Source: Nematostella vectensis (taxonomy: Eukaryota; Cnidaria; Anthozoa; Actiniaria; Edwardsiidae). Taken from it: a stretch of DNA of 64,000 nucleotides. The position numbers and the translations under genes were made by a program. The notes under the pieces are model-generated. The model ran no database searches, was not told where the DNA came from, and saw only the letters and a list, made by a program, of their open reading frames with translations. The DNA is taken from the NCBI RefSeq assembly GCF_932526225.1, contig NC_064045.1:12456442-12520441 (forward strand). The letters run 5' to 3'. Shown in pieces: positions 35,101 through 45,500 of this stretch. The stretch's first letter is position 1; the number at the start of each line of letters is the position of its first letter.

Positions 35101-38100
35101 TGCATCAAAACCTGACCTTTCTGGGTGGCAAACTCAAACCAAAAAAATCACAGAAATAACTGCGCCCGTCGCATCCAGAGAACGACAAAAGAAATCTTCA
35201 AATGAAACCAAATCATTTTTGAAAAAAGAAATTCTTGTTTTTTCATAAGCGCTGAACAAGTTGCTTTTTAATGCTGTTATTTTCCCGCTAAAAGCCCGAG
35301 CGCGCGCTAGTTTGCCACCCAAACAGTCACTTGATCTCTTAGCGCAAGTCTCCTATTTAAAATACAACGGTTTATTCGCAAGGAAACAGAACTTCAGAAT
35401 GAAGCCAGATACATTATTGATGATATTTGATTGAAAATATCTTGGTTACTCAATTGAATTAGCCGATTCTTCAAGTCACTCGGCATTGAGCGGGAGTATA
35501 AAATGGCGGCGTGATTGGCCTTCTTTAAATGTCTTACATTCTGTTTTTTTTTTTTTTCAGATTTTGAGTGTGAGCGCCATTGTCCTCGCAAACCTTTGTG
35601 TGTCTTATATTATGACAAGCGCCAATGAGGAGGTAGGTCCAACCTAATGGATCCAATCAGCTGTCCGTATTTTTTACCTATGATTGGTCCTTTTTAAACG
35701 GTTTTTGAATTGGTCATCGCGGCATATTTTAAAATCCATATGTCATAACTCGCTTTGCTTAATGGATATCATATATGTCTGAATGATAACATATCTGTCA
35801 TAGTGCAGGTGCTTGGAAAGTATTTTTGAGCCTATTCGAATGGCCGCCATAAACTGGTATCCGTCTCTGCCAAATTTTCGTCTTTGATAAGACTTCTTCA
35901 GGGTGTATTCCATTCTTTATTTAGAATAGCTATATACGACACCTTATTTTGGATATAGAGAATACTACATGTAAAGTGCGCGCGTACGGTTTTTGTTCAC
36001 GAGTTGTGCAGTATCAAAAAACGAACGAGTGAGTTTTTTTTATACAAAACGAGTGAATAAAAACTGTAAAAGCACTTTCCATACAGTATTTTGTTTATTA
36101 TATACATACTGAGAAATTTATAATGAGCTTTTTACATAAAAGTTTATTACACTTGGCTGCAGAGGCTCGGAGTTTTGTGCTGTTCGACAGTTCAGTTGAA
36201 GACAGACAGAAACTTACATTGAAACGAATCTGTCTCGCTAATGTCACGCACGAGACTGTCGCTCATGTCACGCAAGGAGTGCACTTTTTAATCTCTAAAA
36301 TCTCGACATCCATGAAATAAATAAATTACTAAATGGAAAATGCTTGTACGATTGTTATGCACTCGTATATCATTCGTCCAATCAGAACCGCAAACGACTT
36401 TCTTCACGGTGAAAAAGCATCTTTTCCGCCTCTGATTTGCTGAGACCAGTGAACGAACGAAAATTTACTGAATGTGTTTTCAGTGAGTATTTCTCAGCAT
36501 GTATATAATAAAGCTATATACGATACCTTATTTTGAAAAGCTACAAACAATACCTTTTTGGAATAGCTATATACGATACCTTATTTGGAATAGCTACATA
36601 CAATACCTAATTTGGAATAGCTGTATATGATTTCTTATTTGAAATAGCTATATATGTTACCTTATTTAGAATAGCTGTATATGATAACTCATTTGGAATA
36701 GCTATATATGATACCTTATTTGGGATAGCTTTATACCATGTCTATTTGGAATAGCTACATACAATACCTTATGTGGAATAGCTGTATACTATACTTTTTT
36801 TGGAATAGCTGTATATGATACCTTTTTGGAATAGCTATATATGATACTTTATGTGGAATAGCTATATACGATACCTTATTTGGAATAGTTACATACGACA
36901 CCTTATTTGGAATAGCTACATACGACACCTTATTTGGAATAGCTACATACGACACCTTATTTGGAATAGCTACATACGAAACCTTATTTGGAATAGCTAC
37001 ATACGACACCTTATTTGGAATAGCTACATACGAAACCTTATTTGGAATAGCTACATACGACATCTTATTTGGAATAGCTACATACCACACCTTATTTGGA
37101 ATAGCTACATACGACACCTTATTTGGAATAGCTACATACGACACCTTATTTGGAATAGCTACATACGAAACCTTATTTGGAATAGCTACATACGACACCT
37201 TATTTGGAATAGCTACATACGAAACCTTATTTGGAATAGCTACATACGAAACCTTATTTGGAATAGTTACATACGACACCTTATTTGGAATAGCTACATA
37301 CCACACCTTATTTGGAATAATTTTATAAGATCTGCCTTTTATTTTTTTAGGCAGAGGAGCTCATGAGAAAAATCGAAAAGGAAGAGGTTAGTTGTGTTTC
37401 TCTAGTTGCAGAATGTTTTGACTTATAGTAAAGCTTTTGCTTGCATGTTATTGTAATAATAGTTTATTAATGAGGATCAGTAGGAGTAAGTATTATTTGT
37501 AATGACATTGTTTTCCTATCTCAGGAACAAGTGGCATATGATGACCCGGAGAAAAAAATCTACCATCTGTGTATTGTAAACCTTGTTATCGGGTAAGCAT
37601 TGTACCATTAGAAAGTGCAGAGAGCACCAACAGTATTGCGCTACGCTAGACTAACCACAAGCCTACATCAATGTTGGAGAACAACTTCAGAAGAGCATTA
37701 CCTAACGTGGTGAAGTGTGCAAACGCCAGCATTACTGTCACGTGATAACACGTGACTACTACTACATCGCTCATTGGTTAAAACTTCACACCATTCCACT
37801 TCGTGATAACACGTGACTACTACTACATCGCTCATTGGTTAAAACTTCACACCATTTCAACACGTGATAACACGCACTACATCGCTCATTGGTAAAATCT
37901 TCCCACCATTCCACCACGTGATAACACGTGACTACTACTACATCGTTCATTGGTTAAAACTTTGCACCATTTCCCCATGTGATAACATGTGACTTCTACT
38001 ACATCGTTCATTGGTTAAAACTTCACACTATTCCACTTCGTGATAACACGTGACTTCTACTACATCGCTCATTGGTTAAAACTTCACACCATTTCAACAC

Positions 38101-40251
38101 GTGATAACACGCACTACATCGCTCATTGGTCAAAGCTTCCCACCATTCCACCACGTGATAACACGTGACTACTACTACATCGTTCATTGGTTAAAACTTT
38201 GCACCATTTCCCCATGTGATAACATGTGACTTCTACTACATCTTTCATTGATTAAAACTTCACACCATTCCACTTCGTGATAACACGTGACTACTACTAC
38301 ATCGTTCATTGGTTAAAACTTCACACCATTCCAACACGTGATAACACGTGACACCTACATCGTTCATTGGTTAAAACTTCACACTATTCCACCAATTGAT
38401 AGCACGTGATGACTACTACATCGCTTATTGCTTGAAAGTCGCTGCGGACTCAGCGCTTTGATGATCTCATTATTTTTTTTTTTTTGCATATTGTTTTTTA
38501 GAACCCTCTACTGCGCAAAAGGCAACTACGAGTTCGGAATATCGAGAATTATGAAAAGTTTGGAGCCTTACAACAAAAAGGTATTTTTTGCGTTGTTTCG
38601 TTTTGTGTGTTTGTCTATCGTTTGCTGAGGTGTACTTAGCCGTTTTCAGCTTTAAGCCCGCTATCCAAATTATGTTAATATAATTTATGGTTAGTAGGGT
38701 GTATTTAGTATACTATTATTTGCCTTTTAAAGAGATTGTCCGAAAATCTGGTTAAGCTTGGCTTAAATGCAGGGACACTCCTGACTTGCGAGTATTACTC
38801 ATTGTTTTCTCATAATTGCATTTGATTGCGCACGTTTGATTTAACGCATTGTCTATTGCTTTCACATAACTCCATTTGGCACGCGTTTTCTTCTCGTTTC
38901 CATGTACTGTGTATTGCTTTCTCATAACTATCATGAAACACGTTTGCCTAGTATTCCCTTAGTTACTTGCTCGCCTTCATTTAAATCGCAGATTATTTCA
39001 TCATTATTCTAATCGACTCCTACTTTTCCAGCTTGGCACAGATACATGGTTTTATTCCAAAAGATGTTTCCTTTCTCTCATTGAAAACATGGTAAGAATC
39101 CACATCCACCCTTGGTTGAGGCCACACGCCTTCTGATTGGTTGAGGCCACACGCCTCCTGATTGGTCGAGGCCACACGCCTTCTGATTGGTCGAGGCCAC
39201 ACGCTTTCTGATCGGTCGAGGTCACATTGGTCACTTTGCAACGATATGGCATGATCGATGGATAAACTTAGATTCTATTTGATTGAGAAATTGCTTTGTG
39301 TCGAATAGAATAAGAATTGCAGTATTCTTCCTTGCTCTTTATACTGCAATATTTTGCAGTATTCTTAAATGTTATTTAATCTTCAATGTTGGATTTGAAA
39401 TACCTGTTATGTTGTTCACAGTCAAAGCACATGATAATGCTGCGAGATAACGTGGTGCAGGAAATCATACAGTTTATGGAGCACTGCGAGAGTAAGTCAT
39501 CGCGTTACACGATCAGGGGCGGATACAGGGGGTGGATTGGGTGAATATCCACACCCCTTTTATAGGAAAAAAAATGAAAAGCCTTTTTTTTTTACGAAAA
39601 TAAAGGGACGGGAGGTACTGTGCATGTGCCTTCGCCTGCTTGACTTTGCTGACGCGACAAATCCAATACAGCTTAAAGTATTTTTAGTTCTATGTGACCT
39701 ACCAAGAATCACTGGATCAGTGTTAAGCCATCTATCTGGTTATTTTCATACGCCATTTTGAAATCCTGGATCCGCCCCTGACGATGCGTATGGCATACCA
39801 TGTGTGTGACTTGATATGTGTGACATGATGACCTTACGTGACTTATTGTGACGTCTTATGACCCAATGTTAAACTACGTGACCTGTTGTGACATTGGGTG
39901 ACTCTTTGTGAAATTGCGTGACTTGTTATGATATTATGTGACTTATTGTGATATTGTGTGACTTATTGTGAAATTGTGACTTGTTACAATGCGTGACTCA
40001 TTGTGACATTGTGTGACTTATTGTACATTGCATGAATTATTGTGACATTCCTTGACTTATTGCGTGACTTATTATGATATTGCGTGAACTATTGTGACTT
40101 ATTGTGGTGTTGTGTGACTCTTGCAGTGTACGGTAAGAATGTCCCTGCGCTCGTCGAGCAGCCCTTGGAGGAGGAGCGTATGCACCCCGGCAAAAACACC
40201 GTGACGTACGAGGCGCGGTTACTCAAGAGCTTGTTCATGAGATTAGTCTAG
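26152..40251 (+). CDS. IFT70: Intraflagellar transport protein 70 (TTC30), TPR protein of IFT-B
   Basis: Twenty-seven exons join in phase to 647 residues (human about 665): 26152-26205, 26352-26417, 26882-26952, 27432-27492, 27784-27861, 28184-28240, 28469-28537, 28775-28841, 29607-29711, 30504-30632, 31026-31075, 31290-31352, 31915-32004, 32513-32578, 32712-32765, 32996-33061, 33615-33691, 34278-34347, 34555-34632, 34710-34772, 35561-35632, 37351-37386, 37525-37592, 38502-38580, 39032-39091, 39422-39491, 40127-40251. The TPR superhelix is very close to human TTC30A/B throughout: VGMTTEGIEVRSVGNT, QFLLQQNPFPPETFGNLL, NKYKEAVGFYEPIVKKHYDN and EQPLEEERMHPGKNTVTYE. IFT70 wraps around IFT52 in the IFT-B core and is needed for ciliary transport and tubulin modification. 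The human copies are intronless, so the dense intron set here is probably ancestral. The last seven codons depart from the conserved C-terminus (see findings). Confidence 0.96.
27016..27116. repeat. 36-bp inverted repeat (hairpin) in IFT70 intron 3
   Basis: Arm 27,016-27,051 (TACACCAAAAACTGGAATTC...) is the reverse complement of 27,081-27,116 with one mismatch, around a loop of about 29 nt. A related half ('tctgccaaattttcgtctt', 'gtgtattcc') occurs at about 35,865-35,915 in another IFT70 intron, so this is a dispersed palindromic element. Confidence 0.8.
29320..29475. repeat. 30-bp tandem repeat in IFT70 intron 8
   Basis: About five copies of CATCTAAACAGAAATATAGA followed by 'ctgaaccaac', nearly identical. 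It lies 130 bp upstream of exon 9. Confidence 0.9.
30110..30360. repeat. ~105-bp tandem repeat, AT/GTG-rich, in IFT70 intron 9
   Basis: Roughly two and a half diverged copies share 'aatggacaataagat', 'gtgttggtggtaatggtgtt' and 'gtgatgataaat'. The surrounding sequence is GAT/GTG-rich simple sequence. The overlapping 182-codon minus frame is a low-complexity artefact. Confidence 0.7.
32035..32375. repeat. 67-68-bp tandem repeat in IFT70 intron 13
   Basis: GACAGGTGACCCAGCATTAT recurs at 32,103, 32,170, 32,238 and 32,306, with a diverged first copy from about 32,038. Each unit contains the words 'aaatccctctattctaaaca' and 'cgctagccatgcttatctgg'. The last copy breaks off near 32,372. Confidence 0.9.
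32599..32678. repeat. Hairpin of ~32-bp arms in IFT70 intron 14
   Basis: ATAAAATGTATACCTTCCAA at the left pairs with 'ttgaaggtatacattttat' at the right, and the AAAGCTGGAC/GTCCAGCTTT and TATT/AATA segments also pair. There are only one or two bulges, around a loop of about 11 nt. It fills nearly the whole 133-bp intron between exons 32513-32578 and 32712-32765. Confidence 0.8.
33268..33573. mobile_element. Non-autonomous element with AGGCCCGTACCCAG termini
   Basis: AGGCCCGTACCCAG at 33,268-33,281 is exactly inverted as CTGGGTACGGGCCT at 33,560-33,573, giving a 306-bp element in IFT70 intron 16, 41 bp before exon 17. The open frames here on both strands are not genes. Target duplications are not clear. 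Confidence 0.75.
33672..34255 (+). repeat. 37-bp minisatellite seeded at the exon 17 / intron 17 junction of IFT70
   Basis: Exon 17 ends ATGATGAAGCACTTGAAAG, then gtatagtgt. The intron immediately repeats ATGATGAAGCACTTGAAAca and continues with about 14 copies of a 37-bp unit, GTATGGAGACCTTAGTG then 'tgtagtaaAGCACTTGAAGG'. Every unit therefore carries a copy of the last coding bases and a GT after GAAAG or GAAGG. The array stops just before the acceptor of exon 18. Confidence 0.93.
35115..35358. mobile_element. Second copy of the TA-flanked MITE, inverted, in IFT70 intron 20
   Basis: Its right end, CTTGATCTCTTAGCGCAAGT, matches the terminus of the 479-724 element, and its interior matches that element's reverse complement ('gacctttctgNgtggcaaa', 'cagagaacgac', 'gcgcgctagtttgcca'). 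The left terminus is eroded. This copy is older than the first. Confidence 0.75.
36513..37318. repeat. 27-bp minisatellite, about 30 copies, in IFT70 intron 21
   Basis: The unit is GGAATAGCTACATACGACAC then 'cttattt'. Copies are diverged at the left end and nearly identical from about 36,855 rightward. The 27-bp length is a multiple of three, so both strands stay open (WNSYIRHLI on plus, IPNKVSYVA on minus). Both long frames are artefacts; the array sits between exons 21 and 22 and ends 30 bp before the exon 22 acceptor. Confidence 0.93.
37737..38428. repeat. 60-bp minisatellite with a ~240-bp higher-order unit, IFT70 intron 23
   Basis: About eleven units share GTGATAACACGTGACTACTA and 'catcgctcattggttaaaac'. 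Variant units (one with a 7-bp deletion 'aacacgcactac', one with 'cccatgtgataacatgtg') recur in the same order at about 37,798-38,037 and 38,037-38,276, a four-unit higher-order repeat. Confidence 0.88.
39117..39232. repeat. 25-bp tandem repeat in IFT70 intron 25
   Basis: About five copies of GAGGCCACACGCCTTCTGAT then 'tggtc'. The array begins about 25 bp after the exon 25 donor. Each unit carries ATTGG, an inverted CCAAT core, which is probably incidental. Confidence 0.88.
39514..39780. mobile_element. Non-autonomous DNA transposon with CAGGGGCGG termini (copy 2)
   Basis: It begins CAGGGGCGGATACAGG and ends CCTGGATCCGCCCCTG. Its interior matches the 879-1090 element. The flanks show ACGAT on both sides (39,509-39,513 and 39,781-39,785), a possible short target duplication. 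It is inserted 22 bp after exon 26 of IFT70. Confidence 0.75.
39810..40115. repeat. Degenerate short tandem repeat (GTGACTTATTGTGA) in IFT70 intron 26
   Basis: Irregular repeats of GTGACTTATTGTGACATT-like words run up to about 10 bp before the exon 27 acceptor. Confidence 0.75.
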
Positions 40252-41551
40252 CAAAGATAGACGAGGGCTTATTTGAGCTTGGTGGGAGCGATGTCGTGCA
40301 AGAAATTTTAATGAAGATTTCACAGTTATTCCTCTTTGTTATCAAATGGCCCGTCCCTTACCGACTCTTAGGCTATGTTCAAACGTCGTGTTATCCATGA
40401 TCCGTATTCAATGCAAATTGATGCAAAAGAACCAGGTGCATTGTTTTATTTTAATTTGCATGCATTTGTATTGAATACGGCTCTTGCATAATACGACGTT
40501 AGAACTTAGCCGATAGCAGATAAATTTAGCCCCATGTTCAAGTTGCTTATTGTGTGCTTGATCGAACGGCTGTATCATTAAGATTCATATGTTCAATCGC
40601 CAAACTATCGATGACGTTATGTCATTAGGCTTAAGCAAGTCAAAGTGTGAATATTGTAAATAGCGTTAAAAATAACATATAAATTTACCCGAATGTTGTT
40701 TTCTTATTTGATTCCTTTCAGAAATTTTAATATGCCTTCTAAACGTTTTTTTAACAGCGCGTCTTCTTTACACTAGTCTTTGACCAAATTAACGACTTAC
40801 ATTTTCTGCTTTAATTTGTACTTTATGTAATGTGCTGAAACAAATAACTATTGTCTTTTTTCGTGATACTTTCACAATACGTTCCTGGGGGGGGGGGTAA
40901 AAGATGAGCTTGTACCAGTTCCCAACAGGTCTGTCTGGTAACGACTACAGAGAAAAGTCTGTCATCCGTGTGATTTTTGCGCTACGCTAGTAGTGATAAG
41001 AGTTATAAGGAAGTTTATACACACTTACATTGAGATACAAACAATTGTCGTCATATCTAAAACAGGACTCAAAGTTCCGAAAAAAAATTAATGAAGAGAA
41101 AAGAACGTTTATTTCAGAAAAAGCGCGATCGTCGATACCGCCCTTCGTTTAAGACGCCATAATGGCCTCCATTCTAGTACTAAGTTGGTTATAAGATGAT
41201 TGATTAGTAAGGCTTCTCGGCCAATAAAATTGCGATTTACCTTATTAGCGTAAAATGTTCCCTAATTTCGAAAAAAAACAAGGGGTCGGTTAACCCTCCC
41301 TCAACCTTCCGTCCCCTCCCTAGAGCGTGCACCTTGTCTCCCTCATTTCTTCCCCCGAACCCTTCTACTGTAATGCAGACTTTGCGTATGCCTCCCTATG
41401 AGTATCCTTTACCTCCACCGACCTTTTTTTTTTCTTTATTCGAGTGACATGGACGTCCCTCCATGCTTTGCATTCACGAGATAACGAGCCCAGTTACCTG
41501 TGTTACATGTAACCGCGAAAGACTAACACTAGAAAGAACACATAATCCAAG
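40252..41551. other. IFT70 3' region and LSM11 upstream region
   Basis: 1.3 kb with no supported coding exon. The first part should be the IFT70 3' UTR. The last 100 bp before the LSM11 start contain the palindrome TTACATGTAA, and a typical translation context (ccaagATGG) follows. No TATA box was recognised. Confidence 0.5.
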
Positions 41552-42473
41552 ATGGCGGTCGAAGAGAATCATTCCCGCCGAAAAGACGACAGGAGTTTAG
41601 ACTTTCTCTCAGCAAATTTCGATCCCTTGCGAGCACTCTACCGCCGAGATATCCAACCACCCTTTCCAAACATTCAAGTCTTTAATAATCTCGCTGAATA
41701 TGCCCGTGCTATCAAGGAAGGCAAATCAAAGCCAGCATTTCGACCGTCTGAAAAACCTCAGCCAAGTCAACGTGCGCGCAACCTCAAGCCACAGTTCCAA
41801 GGGCTGGAGATACAAGAGAGACTTCAAGCGCTTGCTGATGGGAGTACGAAAGTGGAGGGTCAGGGGGGAGCAGTTTTGGCTAGTGCGGAAGGTGGGGTTT
41901 GCCTTGGAGGAAAGGTAGTTGGCGGTGGAGGACTTGGCGAAGGAAGGCGGTGGAAAAAACCTATGAATGTCCTAGACAAAATGCAAGGTAATCTCTATCA
42001 TGCACACGTGGGTATGTTTTTATGACAAATTGATGGGGTCGCTGGGACAAGCTTGGCGTCATGCGGGCCTTAACACAGGATTTTTAGGGGGAGGGGGATG
42101 TTAAGTCGAATAAAAACTTTAATATCATTTCTTAGGTATGCATAGCTGTCAACTCACCCACATTAGGTGGGTGTCACAAGATTATGTACCTCATCACAAG
42201 CCTAATTGTTGGATTGTTGGTGAGCTCACATCAGAATTAAGTTTTGGACCATTATCCTACCTTGAAGTTGACTTGTCTATCCTACTGCAAGATCACTGCG
42301 ACCACATTTTTTGCATTGTATGGTTCCTGTTTTAAACCCCTGTCTGTTTTGTTGAAATATTTGGCCAAGAGATAAATCTATAGACAAAGGGTTGCATTCT
42401 ATTGAAATGTACTTGCCTTAGTAAATATTTGTAGCCAAATTTTTGCATTCAAAATAAGCAAATAAACCAAAAC

Positions 42474-42511
<38 letters not shown>

Positions 42512-45500
42512 CAATGGCTTTCAAATTCTATTTTAAGCTCCTGTAAGCAACCAACGCCTATTTTCAAGTATTTGGCTCACTGTGGCAACCTACAAGAGCA
42601 AGTGGGTGACCAGCTCCATTAACCACCGCAATGTACAGTTTTCAATGTGGTTGCTTACAATAGCTTCAATTATACTGATAGCAATTATTTTTTTCAAAAT
42701 ATTAATTTGAAGTGATTGTGCTGAATGCCTGTGTCTGCTAAATTATTCCAAATCACTGCCTGTTTACATCAGTGAAAATGTTAAGTAAAGAGACAAAGCA
42801 GTAAGACAATAGCCACAATAACTCACTTTTGTTTTTGTTTTACAGCATGTTCAGTTGGGCCTATGAGCATATTGTACCGATGTGTGGAAGAAAGACTGAA
42901 GCTGAGAGTGTGGACTCGGCGGTATAAGGGACTGCGTAGTGTGTTATCAGGGTATCTCATTGCCTTTGACAAGCACATGAACTTGGTAATGATATGCTAG
43001 ATTCTTTACACCTTTACACTACTGCATTCAAATTCCTGCTTATATCTTCTTTAATCATGCCTTTCCATGTCCTCTTTTCTGGCGAAGGGCTCCACAGATT
43101 CATCCTTTTATTTGGATAATTTAGGAATTATGTTCTCTCGTGTAGTTAGACATTTAAATCGGAGTGGCAAAAAGGTGTTCTTCTTGTTTAGGCAGTGTTA
43201 CAGTTATGTTTGACATAACGGTTATCCGACCTTGCTCTTTATTTAATAGTGTTCTATTCTACTTTGTTTATTTGACCATATGCTTAAGGATAGGGTTTTT
43301 AACATAATTCAAGCAAAATTGTTCTAATTCAAGCATAAGTGAATTTGAGCAAAGTGATCTACTGGTAATTCTGTGCTATAATGCTCATCCATGTTTCTTA
43401 ACTATCAGGCGCTTATGGATGTTGATGAGGTGTACACGTTAGAAGAGATAACAGCTGAACCTCTTCCCGAAGCAGAAGCCAAAGAAGTTAAGCAGAAAAA
43501 GAAAAAGAAGAAAAAGAACAAAAAAGGCCCAGAATCTCTAAACGAGTGTCGAAAAGAAGAATCTGAATTATTAAAGGCAGTTGCTCCTCCTGAAAAAAAT
43601 GTTGCTTCAACTGATGTATCCAAAGTACAGGAAGAGGAATCGGAAATGGAATCAACTGTTAAGGATTCTCATCTTTATCAAAGAACCAGTATTGATGAAC
43701 TTTTCATGGAATATCGAGATCCACGTTTATTAAGACGAACCGACAAAGCTTGCGAAATTGGTACTGCAATGAGCAGTATTCGTGTTCAGTCTGAAAGAAA
43801 ACCTGTTGTGGAGTTACCAACTGATCCACGTATCCAGAAAGGCATACCTAGTAATGTTAAACCTTTAGTCGGAGACAATAAACAGGCAAGTGATTGCCAT
43901 TTGAAAGACAAGATAAATCTGATTGGAAAACAAATTCCTGCAGACCCCCGGATTCGTCCTAGACCCGACAGCCAAGGAAAGGTAGACAGTGTCAAACCTT
44001 TTGTTGAAGAAACAGTTCATGCTGGCATCACTCAACTACAAGAGGATAGACGGCAGATGCAGAAACAACCTCTTGCAGTCGATCCCCGCACTCGACCTAG
44101 TCTTGAAAGCCAAGAACAAGAAGACAGCAATGTCGAACCAGTTTCAGAGAAAGTCCAGGTGGATATCAGACGGCAGATGCAGAAACAACCTCTTGCAGTC
44201 GATCCCCGCCTTCAACCTAGACCCCAAAGCCAAGAACAAGTAGACAGCAATGTCGTACCTCTAGTTGGAGAGACAGTCCAGTTGGATATCAGACGGCAGA
44301 TGCAGAAACAACCTCTTGCAGTCGATCCCCGCACTCGACCTAGTTTTGAAAGCCAAAAACAAGAAGAAAGCAATGTCGAACCTTCAGTTGGAGGGACAGT
44401 CCAGGTGGATATCAGACGGCAGATGCAGAAACAACCTCTTGCAGTCGATCGCCGCCTTCAACCTAGACCCCAAAGCCAAGAACAAGTAGACAGCAATGTC
44501 GTACCTCCAGTTGGAGAGACAGTCCAGGTGGATATCAGACAGCAGATGCAGAAACAACCTCTTGCAGTCGATCGCCGCAATCGACCTATTCTTGACAGCC
44601 AAGGACAAGCCTCTGGTTCAGAACGTGTGCGTATAGCATCATCTGAGATAGCAATGAAAGGAAGAGCTCCTGACCTTGCTACAAGTGCTACAGCAATACA
44701 CGTTAGAAGACCTTTTGCTGGCGATTTTCCAAGTTCGACTAGGGTCGAAAAAGGGAAATCTTGTGAAGAAGCAGCCTGCCCTGCAATTACACAAGACCAA
44801 GTTTCTTCACTAGATGCCAGTGAGTATTCTAAACTACGAGAAAGGAGAACCTCAGGAAACGTAGCTATCGCTCAAGTGATAAGTGAAGAGAGATCTTCTC
44901 AAGATCCGATTAACATTCCAATGGTACAGGAAAGAAGTCACTTCACAAGCGTTCCTAGTACTCGTGAAAGACATCTATTTCTTGATGCAGCAAGAATACG
45001 AGGAAGGAGACATTCAGGAGACCTAGCTAGCGCTCAAGTGATAAGTGAAACATTATCTTCCCGAAATTCGAGTAGTGTCCCGATTGTACGAGAAAGGAGT
45101 CACTCCACAGGCGCCAATAGAACTCACGAAAGACATTTATCTTTTGATGAAGCAAGGATGCGAGACCTTAGCCGAACTCGACGCATTCCTCTAGCAGTCA
45201 TTAGTGATCTGCCTCAATTAGATCCAAGATTATCAACCCATGAGAACAGTATATACAAGACCGACTCGAAGCTGAAGACCTTCAGGGTTTTAAATTATGG
45301 TGCGAAGTCACGCGAAGATGTAGACTTTAAGGTTTCTTATAGTGATTCTGGTACAAACAGCGCTTTTTCTGAAAGAAATGAACCTCAAGAGCAATATCCC
45401 GAAAGAAAGGCGATGGCTGGTGAAAAGGCATGGGACTCAAAGACCATACAAGATAGCCAGGATGTGGGCTCTACTGCTACTGATACTGAAAAAACGGGTA

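Noticed and set aside
36755..37366. Opposed 183- and 171-codon frames (IPNKVSYVA / WNSYIRHLI repeats)
   Set aside because: Both are readings of an intronic 27-bp minisatellite between IFT70 exons 21 and 22.
36513..38428. CRISPR-like array
   Set aside because: The repeats are directly abutting tandem units without unique spacers, in an animal intron.
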